Shown piece after piece: positions 1 to 12,172 of a DNA stretch of 64,000 nt. The translations under genes and the position numbers were made by a program. Location of the stretch: contig JAQFVV010012435.1 in assembly GCA_028023455.1 (NCBI GenBank), positions 618,001-682,000 on the forward strand, in the 5' to 3' direction. The first letter of the stretch is position 1; each line of letters opens with the position of its first letter. This DNA is from Epiperipatus broadwayi. Its lineage: Eukaryota > Onychophora > Udeonychophora > Euonychophora > Peripatidae. Below the pieces are notes generated by a model. That model was not told the origin of the DNA, did not search any database, and worked only from the letters and a program-made list of their open reading frames with translations.

Positions 1-1039
1 AATTCATCACTATCAATTTTTACTTTTTCTTCTGAGAAAATCTATTAAACATTACTTTAATCTTTTTAGCCTTTGTCTTTAATCTTACTGTCTTGATTTC
101 ATTCTCATAACTCTTGCAATATTTTTTAAAGGTCTAAAACATTGATTACTAAAACAACCACATCATATGCAATGTATAGATAACATCAATAAAAAACTGA
201 ATTTTTATTTTATTAGTTTTCCATTTTTATCCAGAACATTATTTTTGTAAAACTTCTGTAAAAAGTTTTAGAGATATGGAATCACCTTGTTTTATACTTT
301 TGTAAATGTTGACCTTCTTGGTATCCCTATGTAAATTAATCCACTGTGATTGCATTTTGGTAAATATTCTTTAGAATGTAATGATATTCTGGATCTATGT
401 CTTAGTGGGGCAAAACTTTAATCACCATGGAAATGCTTAGAGAATCAAATACTTTGTCATAAATTACAAATCCAAAACAAAATGGCATATATCATTAATC
501 CTTTCTATAACTTCTTCTCAACCACTATATTAAACCCACTTTAAATCAAAATTGTTTTTTTGGTTGGTTTGAATTTAAAGTTTATTGTAGATGATTCATA
601 ATTAAAAATTTGGAAAAGCTTGAGCTGAGTAAAAGCCATTATGAAATGGTATAATCACAGATATATTTTGCTTAATATCACTGTGTTAACTTTTGGTGAA
701 TTCTTTCCAGAATCATAGTGCAAAATTAATTAACTAACTGCACCAGGAACAGGATGAATATATTGTTTATAAATAATTACATGATTCATAATTAGTAAAA
801 ATTTTATACAGAACTGATAGAAGACTGATAGGTCTGCATGTTTTTAATATCTTCTTTAACACTTCTTTATTGATTTGAATGCATTTTTATGTCAGTTCAG
901 AAGTTGTAGTAAATATAGTGTTTATTTTGTTGATGTATTCTTTATTCCTATATAATTCTTTAAAATCTCATCCACAAATATCATTACAAAAAAATCAACA
1001 CATATATCACATGACTTAATTTCTTAAGCTTGTATTACA
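1..1039. other. AT-rich non-coding stretch
   Basis: I see no open reading frame of interest, no element ends and no tRNA-like motif here. The sequence is AT-rich with short homopolymer runs, as in most spacers of this window. Confidence 0.5.
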
Positions 1040-1335
1040 AATGTTATATAATGAGTGTGCTAATAGCTCTTAACAAGCTTTTCTGAATATCCCAATCTTC
1101 AGACCAGTTTCTAGCTCTGGCTGTTGTCAGTGAGGTGATATTTAAGTTATATATCTGGATTTGAAGACATGTGGTTGTCTATTAGATAAATGCTAAGGCT
1201 TGAACTGATATTTTTAAATCTAATACCTGAATGTTTTAGTGCCTCACTGATGACAGCCAGAGCTAGAAACTGGTCTGTAGATATGGATATTCAGAAAATC
1301 TTGTTAAGAGCCATTAGCGTGTTCATTCTATAACA
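1040..1335. repeat. Long inverted-repeat (fold-back) element
   Basis: Two arms of roughly 95-100 bases are imperfect reverse complements around a loop of about 100 bases. The outer ends read GTTATATAATGAGTGTGC on the left and the complement-like GTGTTCATTCTATAAC on the right. The inner part of each arm carries the motif ACCAGTTTCTAGCTCTGG followed by CTG-TTGTCAGTGAGG. A diverged form of that motif also occurs in the separate fold-back family near 28, 39, 45, 55 and 62.6 kb. There is no coding capacity. Target duplication is unclear (possibly AAAT). It is probably a non-autonomous element. Confidence 0.75.
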
Positions 1336-1961
1336 AATATTGATCCTTTTAGTAATAGTTTAATCTTTTCTTTTTGCTGAAATAACTTTTCATTCAATTC
1401 TAAGATATTGATTTATACTTTTGATCTTTTTTATTCTTTTCTATAGTTGTCCTTGTTTTAGTTATATTTTCTTACATTATTATTAATATTTTAATACCAT
1501 TTTATAGAACTTAAGATGTTTAATTCTTCTTAATGGTTCATTTTTAAACATTTTCATATTCCTTTTTTCTGTCAACCATTCTTTTATTTCTATTGAAAAT
1601 TAATCCATCAGAGATATATACAAATAAACACACTATGCAAAGATAGTTTATAAATATATTGACATACTCAGGTTCTAAATGATGTGTTTAATATATTTGT
1701 ATGGATTCCACATGGTTTAGTATATACTTCAAATTCTTTGTTATTTTTATAAATAGTTATTTCATTAAGTTACTTTTAAATTAGTTAGCATTAGTTATAT
1801 CCACTTTTTGTTTAATTTCTAATATAAATAAATAGCATATAGTTTATTTATACATGTGATGATGGGTTATCTAATGTATAAAAAAGGAGTTCAAAGTGCT
1901 CCTAAATTCTTTTAAAGCATAAGTAACTCAAAATAGATGGAAAATTAATAAGTAATAATAA

Positions 1962-2118
1962 AACCACTAAACATCACATGATCACCATCTCATGCTAGGA
2001 CATAACTGTTAGTAAACAGGCAAAAACTCTCCATATAGTAGTGCCAGCTGGCATCCATTGATTACTCTGGTTAGCACAAGGTGGCACTACTATATGGAGA
2101 GTTTTTGCCTGTTTAGGG
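1962..2118 (+). mobile_element. Short fold-back element, family F copy D
   Basis: A head of about 55 bases (containing CATCACATGATCACCATCTC) is followed by a hairpin at about 2017-2115. The hairpin arms read AAACAGGCAAAAACTCTCC and the complementary GGAGAGTTTTTGCCTGTTT, about 35-40 bases each. The middle carries GGCATCCATTGATTACTCTG, which is found in every other copy of the family. Flanking AATAATAA at 1954-1961 and 2119-2126 may be an 8-bp target duplication, but it lies in AT-rich sequence and could be chance. Confidence 0.7.
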
Positions 2119-2129
2119 AATAATAAGAG

Positions 2130-3220
2130 TAGATAAATCAGTATTCATAATTTTTATTAGTCATTCATAAGACAAGAGACTATCCATTTAATGAATAATA
2201 TTTCTGTAGTGTAATTTTCACTATACCTCTTTTGTGCAAGGTAGGGACTGGTTTTTATCCACTTTTAAGCTTCTTGTTGAAGGGTGCAATCATAAACATA
2301 TGACCAAAAACATGTGAATAAGATGTATGGTCTTCCAAGATGCATATTTGATGCTGAACCAGGACTCATCACTTGACCCAGATTACAATCTCTTACACTT
2401 GCCTTTATCATTGTTAACTATATATAGATAGTCAATTACTACAGTTTAATTGACAAGTATCAACTTTGACACCAACCTCTTAATGAAATTATATTAATAA
2501 TTTTTATTAATTGTTCCTAAGACTAGAGATTATCAACTTAATGAATAATATTTTTGTAATGTAATTTTCACTACACCATTCTCACACAAAGTAGGGACTG
2601 GTTTCTATCCAATTTTATTAACTTGTGAAAGGGTGTAATCGTAAACCTATATCCCAAGTATGTGGGGAAATGTGTGACCTCTAAGATTTACATTTCATGC
2701 TGAATCTGGCACAGCACAAAATGTATATCTTGGGGATCATACATTTTTTTTCACGTCTTTGGTCATATGTTTATAATTACACTCCTTCAAAAGATGTTAA
2801 AAGCAGATACAAACCAATTCCTACTTTGTATGTGAGTGGTGTCATCAAAATTACACTACAGAAAAATTATTTATTAAGTGGATCATCTTGTCTTATGAAT
2901 AATAAATAAAAATTATTAATTTGCTTCCAGTTTTGGGGGTAGTATGTTAGATACTTATTAATTAAGCTGTAGCAATTGGCTATCTATATCTACTGAACAA
3001 TGATTAAGTTTTTTGTAAGAGATTGTGATATGGGCCAACTGATGAATGCTGGTTCAGCTCCAAATTTGCATCTTGGGTTCATATTTTACATATCGTTGGA
3101 TAAATATTTCTAATTATAATCCTCTGCAAGGTGGTAAATGCAGATAAAAAACAGTCCCAACCTTGCATGAGTGTAATGCAGTGAAAATTACACTATAGAA
3201 ATATTAGGCAAATCAGTCTT
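2130..3220. repeat. Cluster of four copies of an interspersed repeat, two in each orientation
   Basis: Copies on the minus strand lie at about 2130-2410 and 2490-2710. Copies on the plus strand lie at about 2710-2920 and 3015-3215. Shared landmarks are GTAATTTTCACTA, AGTAGGGACTGGTTT (or complement), a GGTCATATGTTTATAATTAC-like stretch and TAAAAATTATT ends. Near 2700-2720 the second and third copies meet head to head, giving a GCTGAA...AGCAC junction. The head (CCAACTGATGA, TGCTGGTTC) is shared with repeats near 42.3, 46.0 and 47.0 kb. The short open frame across 2697-2909 lies inside this repeat and is not a gene. Confidence 0.7.
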
Positions 3221-3559
3221 TCAAATCCCAAAGAAAATAATGTCAGAAATTATAAAAGCATTCTCACTCTCAAAACAAAAAAAAACTGATTTGTTCTATC
3301 CAATAATATTTTATAATCAGTCAAAGTGATAAATGAGTAAAAGACATTATTGTTAAGAAAACATAACGAGTTTCTCAATATTTCTTCATTGGAAACATAT
3401 TTTGAGTAATTAAAGTATATAAATCAATGATGAGGGGCAGCTCTGGAAATGATTTATTACTGAAAAGTATTATATTAGATGAATAAAATGTTACTACTGC
3501 CTACCACCCGCTTGATTAGACCAATTTATTATAACTTTAACTTTATTCAGTTACTTAAT

Positions 3560-3765
3560 TTACATATCATCATTATTATTGTTAATCATTATCAAACCAC
3601 TGCAAAATGACAGTCTCTCAAAATTTAATACAGTTTCTCCTATCTCTAGTCTCTCTTCTCATGTCATTTCAGCACACTTCCTTATTTCATCCGTTCAACT
3701 CACGTGATCTATTTCTAGGACTTTTACAATTTCGTGAAATCCAGTACAAGACTTTAACTATGTAT
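3560..3765 (-). mobile_element. Decayed 3' end of a LINE (same family as at 28.7 and 58.7 kb)
   Basis: Read on the plus strand, the segment starts with an ATCATTATTATTG-type trinucleotide run and CCACTGCA. It continues with segments diverged from, but colinear with, the clearer copies near 28.7 kb and 58.7 kb (CTTATTTCATCC, ATCTATTTCTAGG, TTTTACAATTTC). In the clear copies this is the complement of the C-terminal end of a LINE reverse-transcriptase ORF and its short-repeat 3' tail. The plus-strand open frame at 3607-3801 is a shadow of it. Confidence 0.6.
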
Positions 3766-4217
3766 AGAACAATTTACTACCAAAAAAAAATTAATGTATA
3801 GAATTTTTTTACCAATAATAAGATAAATATGATTGCAGATGAAAAAGCAAAGCATTATATATATATACAGTAATCATTTTTTAAAATTAGGATTCATCCT
3901 TATACAAGAAATATATTTATATTTAAAGATAAAAATAATCATGAACTCGGTGTTAATAGTATGGATTCAGTGTCCATAGCAGTAAGTCACTCTCCCCATC
4001 TAAAGAGAAGAATGCATTATATTGTAATAATAAGTCATTTTGCATTCGATATATCATCTAACCTCCAGATTTTATTTTGGAATCCCTACTCCATAGCTAA
4101 TAATAACTAGATATACATTTATTAACTATTGTCAACTGGGTTGCTTACTAGCGTATAAAACGTTTTATTTAAAAGTATCTTATTTTTATTTGTATTTTAA
4201 ATAAATTTTGAAGATTT

Positions 4218-4290
4218 ATTCAACCCATATTTGAATCCTAGGTCATTGACATAACAGACCGATGTGCTAAACTTTAGACTATGAAGCCTC
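4218..4290 (-). mobile_element. tRNA-derived SINE head (degenerate tRNA-like sequence)
   Basis: The complement has the order of a tRNA: a GGCTTCATAGTCTAA start, an A-box-like region with GTTTAGCAC, an anticodon-arm region around GTCTGTTATGTCAATGAC, and a B-box-like AGGATTCAAATATGGGTT. Box A (AGTCTAAAGTTTAGC) and box B are both off consensus, so this is not a working tRNA gene. It is most likely the tRNA-like part of an old SINE. No clear tail or target duplication is seen. Confidence 0.6.
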
Positions 4291-4756
4291 TTATTTATAC
4301 ATTAAAATTCTCTAATTTAAATTAGTTATTATCTTTACTATTTTATATTACTATTAGTGAGGGTCTATTTTATTATTGTCAAAAATCATTTTCACTTAAT
4401 AAAAATTGCAGATGTGTCTGGAAAAAAATATAGTTATATTAAATTGGAATTATGCAGTTCTTTGCAAAATGAACCAATTTATATTTGCAGAAAACCCAAT
4501 GTCTAATGTCATTTTTCGTCTGATGGTAAAGGCAGAACAGATTCTGAATGAGTTGAGAGCTTAAATCCTATAACCCATTACCTTTTAGGTTAATGGAAAA
4601 GTTGTGCATGACATATAACAAAAATTTTAAATTAAATTCTTGGCTAATATTCTATGTATATTTTAAGTACCATTCTATGTAAGAATAATTTCTTACTGAA
4701 AAGTAATATTATCGTTTAAATATAAAGTTAAAGATTAAATTGTTAAAAAATGCACT

Positions 4757-4995
4757 TTCACACAATCTATCTATTCATTTATCTATTTTTCTGTCTATCT
4801 ATCCATCTATCTATTCACCTATCTACTTATTTACCTAGAAAATTACCTACTACTTACCTAGCTACATATCTTGCTATCTATCTATTTATCTACTTGTTTG
4901 TTTCTTTGTCTGCATATCCGTTTGTCTGTCTCTCTATCTAACTAACTACATATCTGACTGTCTGTCTATCTATATATCTATCTGTCTAATCTAAT
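4757..4995. repeat. Tetranucleotide microsatellite (TCTA/TCTG type)
   Basis: About 240 bases of interrupted CTAT, CTGT and TTTA units on the plus strand. The open frame at 4750-4941, rich in Leu, Ile, Tyr and Ser, is a by-product of the repeat. Confidence 0.9.
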
Positions 4996-5224
4996 CTATA
5001 ACAATAAACATTCTTTTATAAATGAGTATGGCCATTCTAATTCAAAGAAAAATTAAAAAAAATAAAGAGGAAAGGTGGAGTTAAAACATTGCTGTAGAAA
5101 TGTATTTTGCATTGACTATATAAACCTATCTGTGTACCACAAATATTTCAACATATGGAGCATGCTAGTTCATTTTCCCATTTACTTGAAATTTTAGGAT
5201 GTCTTTTAATTTTTTAGCAGACAA

Positions 5225-5440
5225 TTATTCTTTATGAAACCCATCATCATCATGTGTAATTGCAGCTCTCCAATGTATTATATTTTCTGCCGTATCTTCC
5301 CAATTGAAACAATCAACAATGCACTTCTTTAAAATGTTTTTGAGATAATCCTCATAATACTGACAGAGTCTACCTCTCTCAAAAAAGCCATACTCAAGCT
5401 CAGTTTTTTTGAAAGTTTCATATGGGCCATTCATTTCCAC
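5225..5440 (-). pseudogene. Relic of the C-terminal tail of a LINE reverse-transcriptase protein
   Basis: The 71-residue minus-strand frame contains RGRLCQYYEDYLKNILKKC, then FNWEDTAEN and HWRAAITHD. The pattern 'RGR..-Y-D.LK..LK.C.....-NWE..A.....-WR' is typical of the extreme C-terminal end of LINE ORF2 proteins found in many invertebrates. No upstream reverse-transcriptase motifs are visible, so it is a short truncated remnant. Assignment rests on remembered family resemblance. Confidence 0.5.
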
Positions 5441-8400
5441 ATGTCCAATAAAATGAAGGTGTGATTTTATAATAGTGGACTCTGTAATATCACAACAAAA
5501 AAGTTAACATATTGATTGGTTTTATACTTGTGGCATTTTAATTTTCAAATTTTGTGGCTTCTCTATTGCCTGAAAAAGTAACCCAAAAAACATTTCCATA
5601 TAATACATTAGATCAAATAACAGTTCCTTATACAGCTAATTTAGTTGCAATAATTATTTCCCTATGGTGAAATGCTCTCTTTTAATTGGTTAAAAGCAGC
5701 AACCAATCATAGAAGTCCATATCTAATTCCACCATTTTACTTTCAAAAGTACCAAAATATTTGAACTGGTTTACATTCAAGCTAAAAGTTTCTGAGAGCT
5801 TTTATTCTATGACTGCTTTGATAAAGCACTTGAGTTTTTTAAATTTTAATTAATAAGCCACAATCTTTATATGGTGCATTTAAAACATTAAGTACATTCT
5901 GTAAGTCGTATTTTGAACTGGCAAAAATAACACAATCATCAGAATTCAAGAAGTTGGAGTTTTTGTTTTTGCTTTTAATTGATTATAAATAAAAATGTCA
6001 CTATTAAACCTGTACCATATCTTGTTCCTGCTCCATTAAAACACCCATATACAATTCCAAAGAGAACTGTTGTAAAAATTGAAAACAATGTTGGAGTAAA
6101 TAGATGTCCATATTTATTATCACTTTTCTATTTCAAATATTTCAAATTTTCCTATCATTTTATTATATAAAAAGCTGTAAAATACAAATAATTTTGTGTT
6201 GACAACCAACTAATTTCAAACAATGCTATAGAATTGTCTTATTAAATGACTCAAATACATCATATAATTGTGTACATATTATTTTTATAAAACAATAAAT
6301 GTATCTAGAAGAAATCAACCCAAAGCTTATAAAACATATCAGCCATGCTAAAATAAGATAAAAATACATTAAGCTTACAAACTCTATCCTTATTTAACTC
6401 TGAAGCATATTGGGATGATTAGCCAATAATGAGTAAGCAGTTATATATGAACATTGTAAGTGGTATTAGATTTAATATGTTGTACTATTTCCATCATCTA
6501 TAAGTGAATGTTGAATGTACAGAAAATTGCAAACTTTATTTAAACTTTTTAAATACAAACAACTTGTTAGTAATAACACACAATTAGACAACACAGGTTA
6601 GTAATTACACAACATATCACATCTAATAATATACCATCATCACAAACTTTCAGGCAAATAGTAAGTGGTATGTTAATGCTTATCCTCTAATCTTATTATA
6701 ATCTATTTTAGTATCTCAAACATAAGTTTTCATAAAATGCTTTCTTTATACCATTAAGATATCTAACAAAAGTTGTAAAAAAAATTATTGCAGCATCAAG
6801 AGTCTATAAGCTAATTCTACAGACTGTTGCTCAAAAATCAAGTAATTTCCAACAATAAAATGCAGGTTGGCTACAATAATTTTATTCAACTTACCAAGCT
6901 ATGACTATTTTTTATTTTCCTCACTGTGTTAAAAAACAGCTAATATAATATTACACTTTGATTTACAAATGTCAAATTTTCTGCAGTCTGACACTATTTA
7001 CTTCTGATAAATTTGTTAATAATTATTGTTAATCATTTATTCAACTACAGATTATTCTTAGCCAAATATAAAATGTAAACTTCAATTAAAGATTAATATG
7101 TAATGATGTTAGTTGTTTATAGTTTTTCTATACAGAATGCAATAACTGTGATGGGTACGCTTATATGCAACTATAGAGAAGCTTGTTACATCTATAAATG
7201 AATCATAGCTTAGAGCTTTCAAGAACTTATGACATTCTTATATTCATAGCAAGATGAACTATAGTCATAATATATAACTGTTTATATAAACATAAACACA
7301 TGAAATAACTCAACCTCATCTCTTGAAAACATATGTAAGAGAAAGTGACAAGATCTGCTGATAATTTTAGCATGAAATTTATCTTGGAAACCCTTTTCAG
7401 GAATCTTTATTTACATGTGTCAAGAGATGGAGTGGATGCATTGGGTATATCCAGTATATGTATTTGAATCTGCATTGTTATCTAAAATTGTGAGCTAAGA
7501 TTGCTACTATGAAATGTTTGACATCTATGTTATATCAATGATTAATCTACTATTCACATAAAATCTTGGAATCCAGGTGAAAGTGGTTTCACTTTTTATT
7601 GATTAATAGATTAAAATGATATAAATTTATTTGCAAATTTACTAAAATAATTCTAGAAAGATTGGCTTAAAAAGAATTGTTATAGTATGCAGCTTTAAAG
7701 AATATTTGTTTATAAATATTATTATATATTTTCATTACTCTTTTACTAATAGCTCATTGTTAAATATATATATATAGGTTGTGGTCTGAATTCAGAAAGG
7801 TGAGCAAAAATTGGCTTATAAAATGATAAGCTTTAAACATAGGTGGAGCATTTATGCTTTTTAAACGTATGCTCATGGTGTGTGCACATAAATTCCTAAA
7901 AGCACATGACCAAAGGTTTGTTCAGTTCTCTATATTATATTCAAGGCTGTAACTTATTACATGTAAATCAGAGAATAGACATGCTCTTTATTAAGCTTAT
8001 TGCAAAATAAAATCTTGTGAATCTAATACTATCTATGGTTGTTTACAGTTCGGAAATTGACTATTATATGTAACATCTTATTTCACAAAAAAATTAGTAG
8101 AAAATGCTACAGTATCTTAAATATGGCTTTTAAAATACAATTGCAACTAATTTAATATTTTTTTATTAATGCTAATTTATTGTCCACTTCTGACATTAGT
8201 ATTATTAAGCAGGCTTCTTCACAGTTATAATTGATAAAATAGCCAAAATTTTATATTTAAAGAATATATACTCATAGTACTATTAATTTTGATATATAAA
8301 ATGCAGAAATAGCTTAATGTATAGAGTTTAAAGATGGAATTCTGTGGAGATAGTTAATATGTACCTTTTATTTATAATTATTTATATTATAAACAATCAT

Positions 8401-11400
8401 ATATAATTCTATTATAATAATTTTTAATAAATACAAGTAGATTTACAATATACACATATAAATTTATAAGATGTATTAAAAGTTACAATAATAATAAATC
8501 AAGTCTCAATTTATTTAAATGACAGCAAACCTTTAAAAGGTGAATGTATAAGTATGTGTTCAGAATTCTAATAAATAAGAATAAAAATTATTTATTACAA
8601 TATAATAATTTATTTAAAAATAATAATAATGCATTTTAGATATAAATATTGTTATTAAATGCCTTATTTAAAATCAATTAAAATTACAATCTATTAAAAT
8701 CATAATTATATTTTACTTTTAAGTTTAGAAATTATTTAATTTAATAAGTTTTTAAAATATTTATTAATCTTAATTATTTTTAAATGATGTAAACAAAAAC
8801 ATAATTATGCAAAAAATTGCTGGTTGATTTTGAGACATTGACCAATAAAATTAACTTAATTAGTTTTCTGACATCATATTGTCTATTGTATATAAAGTAA
8901 TAGCAGACAAGCTTCTGGGGAAAAAATCATTAAAAGTAAAAGAAATTCTTTCAAATATATAAAATTTTTATTATATTTTACTTTTAAAGTAAGTGAAAGT
9001 GATTAAATAATAAGCTGAATAGTGATCCAATATATTTTAAGAGTGGTATATCAAAACCATGGAGTAAATCAACCTAAGTTTCTTTATAAATGACCTAATT
9101 ACAGTTGTAGATGTCAAATCATAATTATAATAACAATTACTAGAATTTGAAAAAAAAACCATTAAGTTTATTATCATTTGGAAAAACAATGGAAAATAAA
9201 AATAAATTACAATTAACTAGAAAATGCAGCTATTGTTGTGTAAGAGAATATTTGGTTATGTTTACAAGATTAATTCTTATCATTATTAAGTTATCTATTC
9301 AGAAGAACTTTTATGTAATACAAAGCTATAATTTTTATCAACATATAAAATTAATTAATTTATAGAACTTAGCAATAAGTTATAAGTCTAGTTGAAAGAA
9401 ATTCTTTCTTAAATTAAAATAACTTACATATTATAGTTAACCTTGCAAATTAGAAAGAAAAAATATTTATTATATAATTAATTTTAAAACAGTTTACTAT
9501 GAAAACAGATATTTATTATGTTTTATCTGAGATGAAAGATCTATAAAGATGAAGTATTTTTATCCTAGTAATTAGAATTAACTTTTAATAAGAAAAATGC
9601 TAAAAAAGATAAAAAGCTATCAAAAGAATCTTTTGATTTTTTATAATGATGAATTATTATAGAAATGACATATATTATATTATTATAGATTTAAATGAAT
9701 TTATCTATGTGTATTTCAACAATATGAAACTGCTAAGTAAAAATAAATAAATAAATAAAGAGAAGTTGAAGTGAAGTTTACTTATAAACTGACTTTATAT
9801 ATGACAAAGTTTAATATTGGAAAATATTAATATAAAATTGTATTTAATCTTCCATAAACTATTTTAATATTATTATAGGTTCCAGAATTTTAATGTGCAT
9901 TTCATTTTAAACATGTCAAGATCTAAGGATTAGATAATAATACAAGTTGTTTGTGATCATTTTTTAAAAAATGTTTTACTTGAAATTATATGTGTTTTGC
10001 TAGCAAGAGGAGTAGAAAATCAACAACTCATGAGGAATCTTTAATTGTCATTTGTTACTATGGTAATGTTGGACAAGAATGGTGAATAAATTCTCCTTTT
10101 TTAAAAAAAAAGATTTTTTTTTAAATTTCTGATTTTATTATTAATGTTTTTTTAGATGCAAATATATAACATTGTATGGTAAAAGTAGAAATAATTTAAA
10201 TCATTTTATATGTAATTAATATTTAGGATTAAGATGATTTATTAACATTATCATATTTTCAATTTAAAAGAATGAAGAGTATGCTTATAGAACTAATATG
10301 ATATACATGAAGTTCGTGTGGGTAATGTGGTAATTTAAATTTATATTCTTTTAGTATGTATGAAGATTAAAAATCTGACTGTGGTAAAACTGTCTTAAAT
10401 GAATTCATTAATTTATTATAGCAATGTATATTTAATGACTGTATTAAGTGAGATTGAGAATCAAGAAATGGGTTTCTATTGAAATAAAAGTAAATATTCC
10501 ATAAGAGTATAATGTGGTATATAAAAATATGAAATGGAATGAATGTTAAAGTGGAAAAGTGATTTATGATCTTGAACTTTGTAATAGAAAAAGTATTATA
10601 TTGACATTTGTCATAATAGATTTATTTCTTTTGTAACATGATCTATAATGTTTATTGATGAACACATGATGGAAGATAAAATTATACTATTAGAAAAGAG
10701 GAAGTTAATAGATGTAGATGCTATAGTGTAAGAAGAATAAATTAAAATTTCAGGATAGGATAACATATTATCTTGAATAACAGATAAGAGATTTTAGTGG
10801 GTTTAATCAATGTGATACCCATATTATTATAAGAAGATGAGAAGATTTTCCAATGAAACATGATTGTTATATTCCATAAGAGCTTGATAAATAAGCCAGG
10901 ATACATTGGAGCAGGTGACTACCTTCCAAATTATAACATTTCATAAAGAGTGGATACCTCCATTCCTATATTTTGGTACGATAATTTAATAATTGTAGTT
11001 TCTTATCTACAATGTTTTATCTATGCTACTTGAATTTATAATAAGCATTGTAGGTTGGCAAGTTATCCTAAGTTTTGTTAGAATGCTATCAGAAATAGTA
11101 AGTCCATACACAAAACAAATAGTCTTGAATTCAATCAAAATATGACTAGCTTATTTTTTGAAAATGGTAAATAAAATCAATATAAGAATGCAAATGTGGG
11201 AGAAGTGTAGAATGCATAAAAAGTCAATGATAAATTTGATAGAAAAAATCCTTGCTACAATTATCTATTTTGATGTATTATTTAAAATTATCACAACAAA
11301 AACAATTTCATTAGTATAATTAAATTTGAGTTATATTAAAGTATTATAATGTTCAAATAATTTGGATTATAATGGATTATTTATATATGTTGGAGATGGC

Positions 11401-12172
11401 ATGGAAAATACCTATCAGGATGAAGTCATGGTAAAATTTATTGGTACTATAAATGAAAGTATACAAATTGATAATAACAAATTTATCATTTGATGGATCA
11501 AATGATGTACATATAATTTGAATGCATTAAAGAAAAGAATAATATTTTTTTTTATTCATTGAAAATTTAAGAAATTTACTTGTAAATTTGTAATTATTTA
11601 AATATTAATTTTATGAATCATTTATGTTATATCCAATATTTATAATCGTTGTTATGAATTTTTTATTGTAAAATAAATATTTTAATTTAAAATTTTGACT
11701 AGTAGCTTTCTTTCTGTTTAGAATCATTTCTATCACAAAGTCGTATTATTAAAGCACATAATCAAAATGAAGTTATTACATAAAACATATTTCTTAAATA
11801 TTTTATTTATAGAATTATACTAAAAAATTGGAAATTGATAAATTAATTATTTATTACTTTGGAATTATAATTTTATTAAAGTCATATTTCATTGATCTTT
11901 ATTTTATTAAATATGAAAACCCTTGAAGAATTATTTGAAAATTGAAATTTAACATTATCATATATGTAGAGCATTAAAAGAAATGAATATTATTTTCAAT
12001 AGACACATTCATATTTTAAAGTTAAGTTAAAATTTATTTTAGGGCATAAATTCAAATATTATATTATTCCAAAATACAAGTACTTAATAAAATCATTTAT
12101 AATGTTTGTTTTTAAAAGATGAAATTAAGATGGTTAAATGCTGTCTGATTAGTGTATTTAATTGAGTTAGAT
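5441..12172. other. Long AT-rich spacer without recognised genes
   Basis: Nearly 7 kb of AT-rich DNA. The open frames at 5979-6170 and 9147-9365 are Lys/Ile/Asn-rich, match no family I know and look like chance frames in AT-rich sequence. Minor simple repeats occur, such as a short AAAT run near 9743-9760. I see no element ends, tRNA-like boxes or convincing exons. Confidence 0.5.
12165..12172. repeat. Target-site duplication of the hAT element (left copy)
   Basis: AGTTAGAT lies immediately before the transposon end and is repeated exactly at 14648-14655. The length of 8 bp is that of hAT elements. The central TA fits the nnnTAnnn preference reported for the Buster group. Confidence 0.9.
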
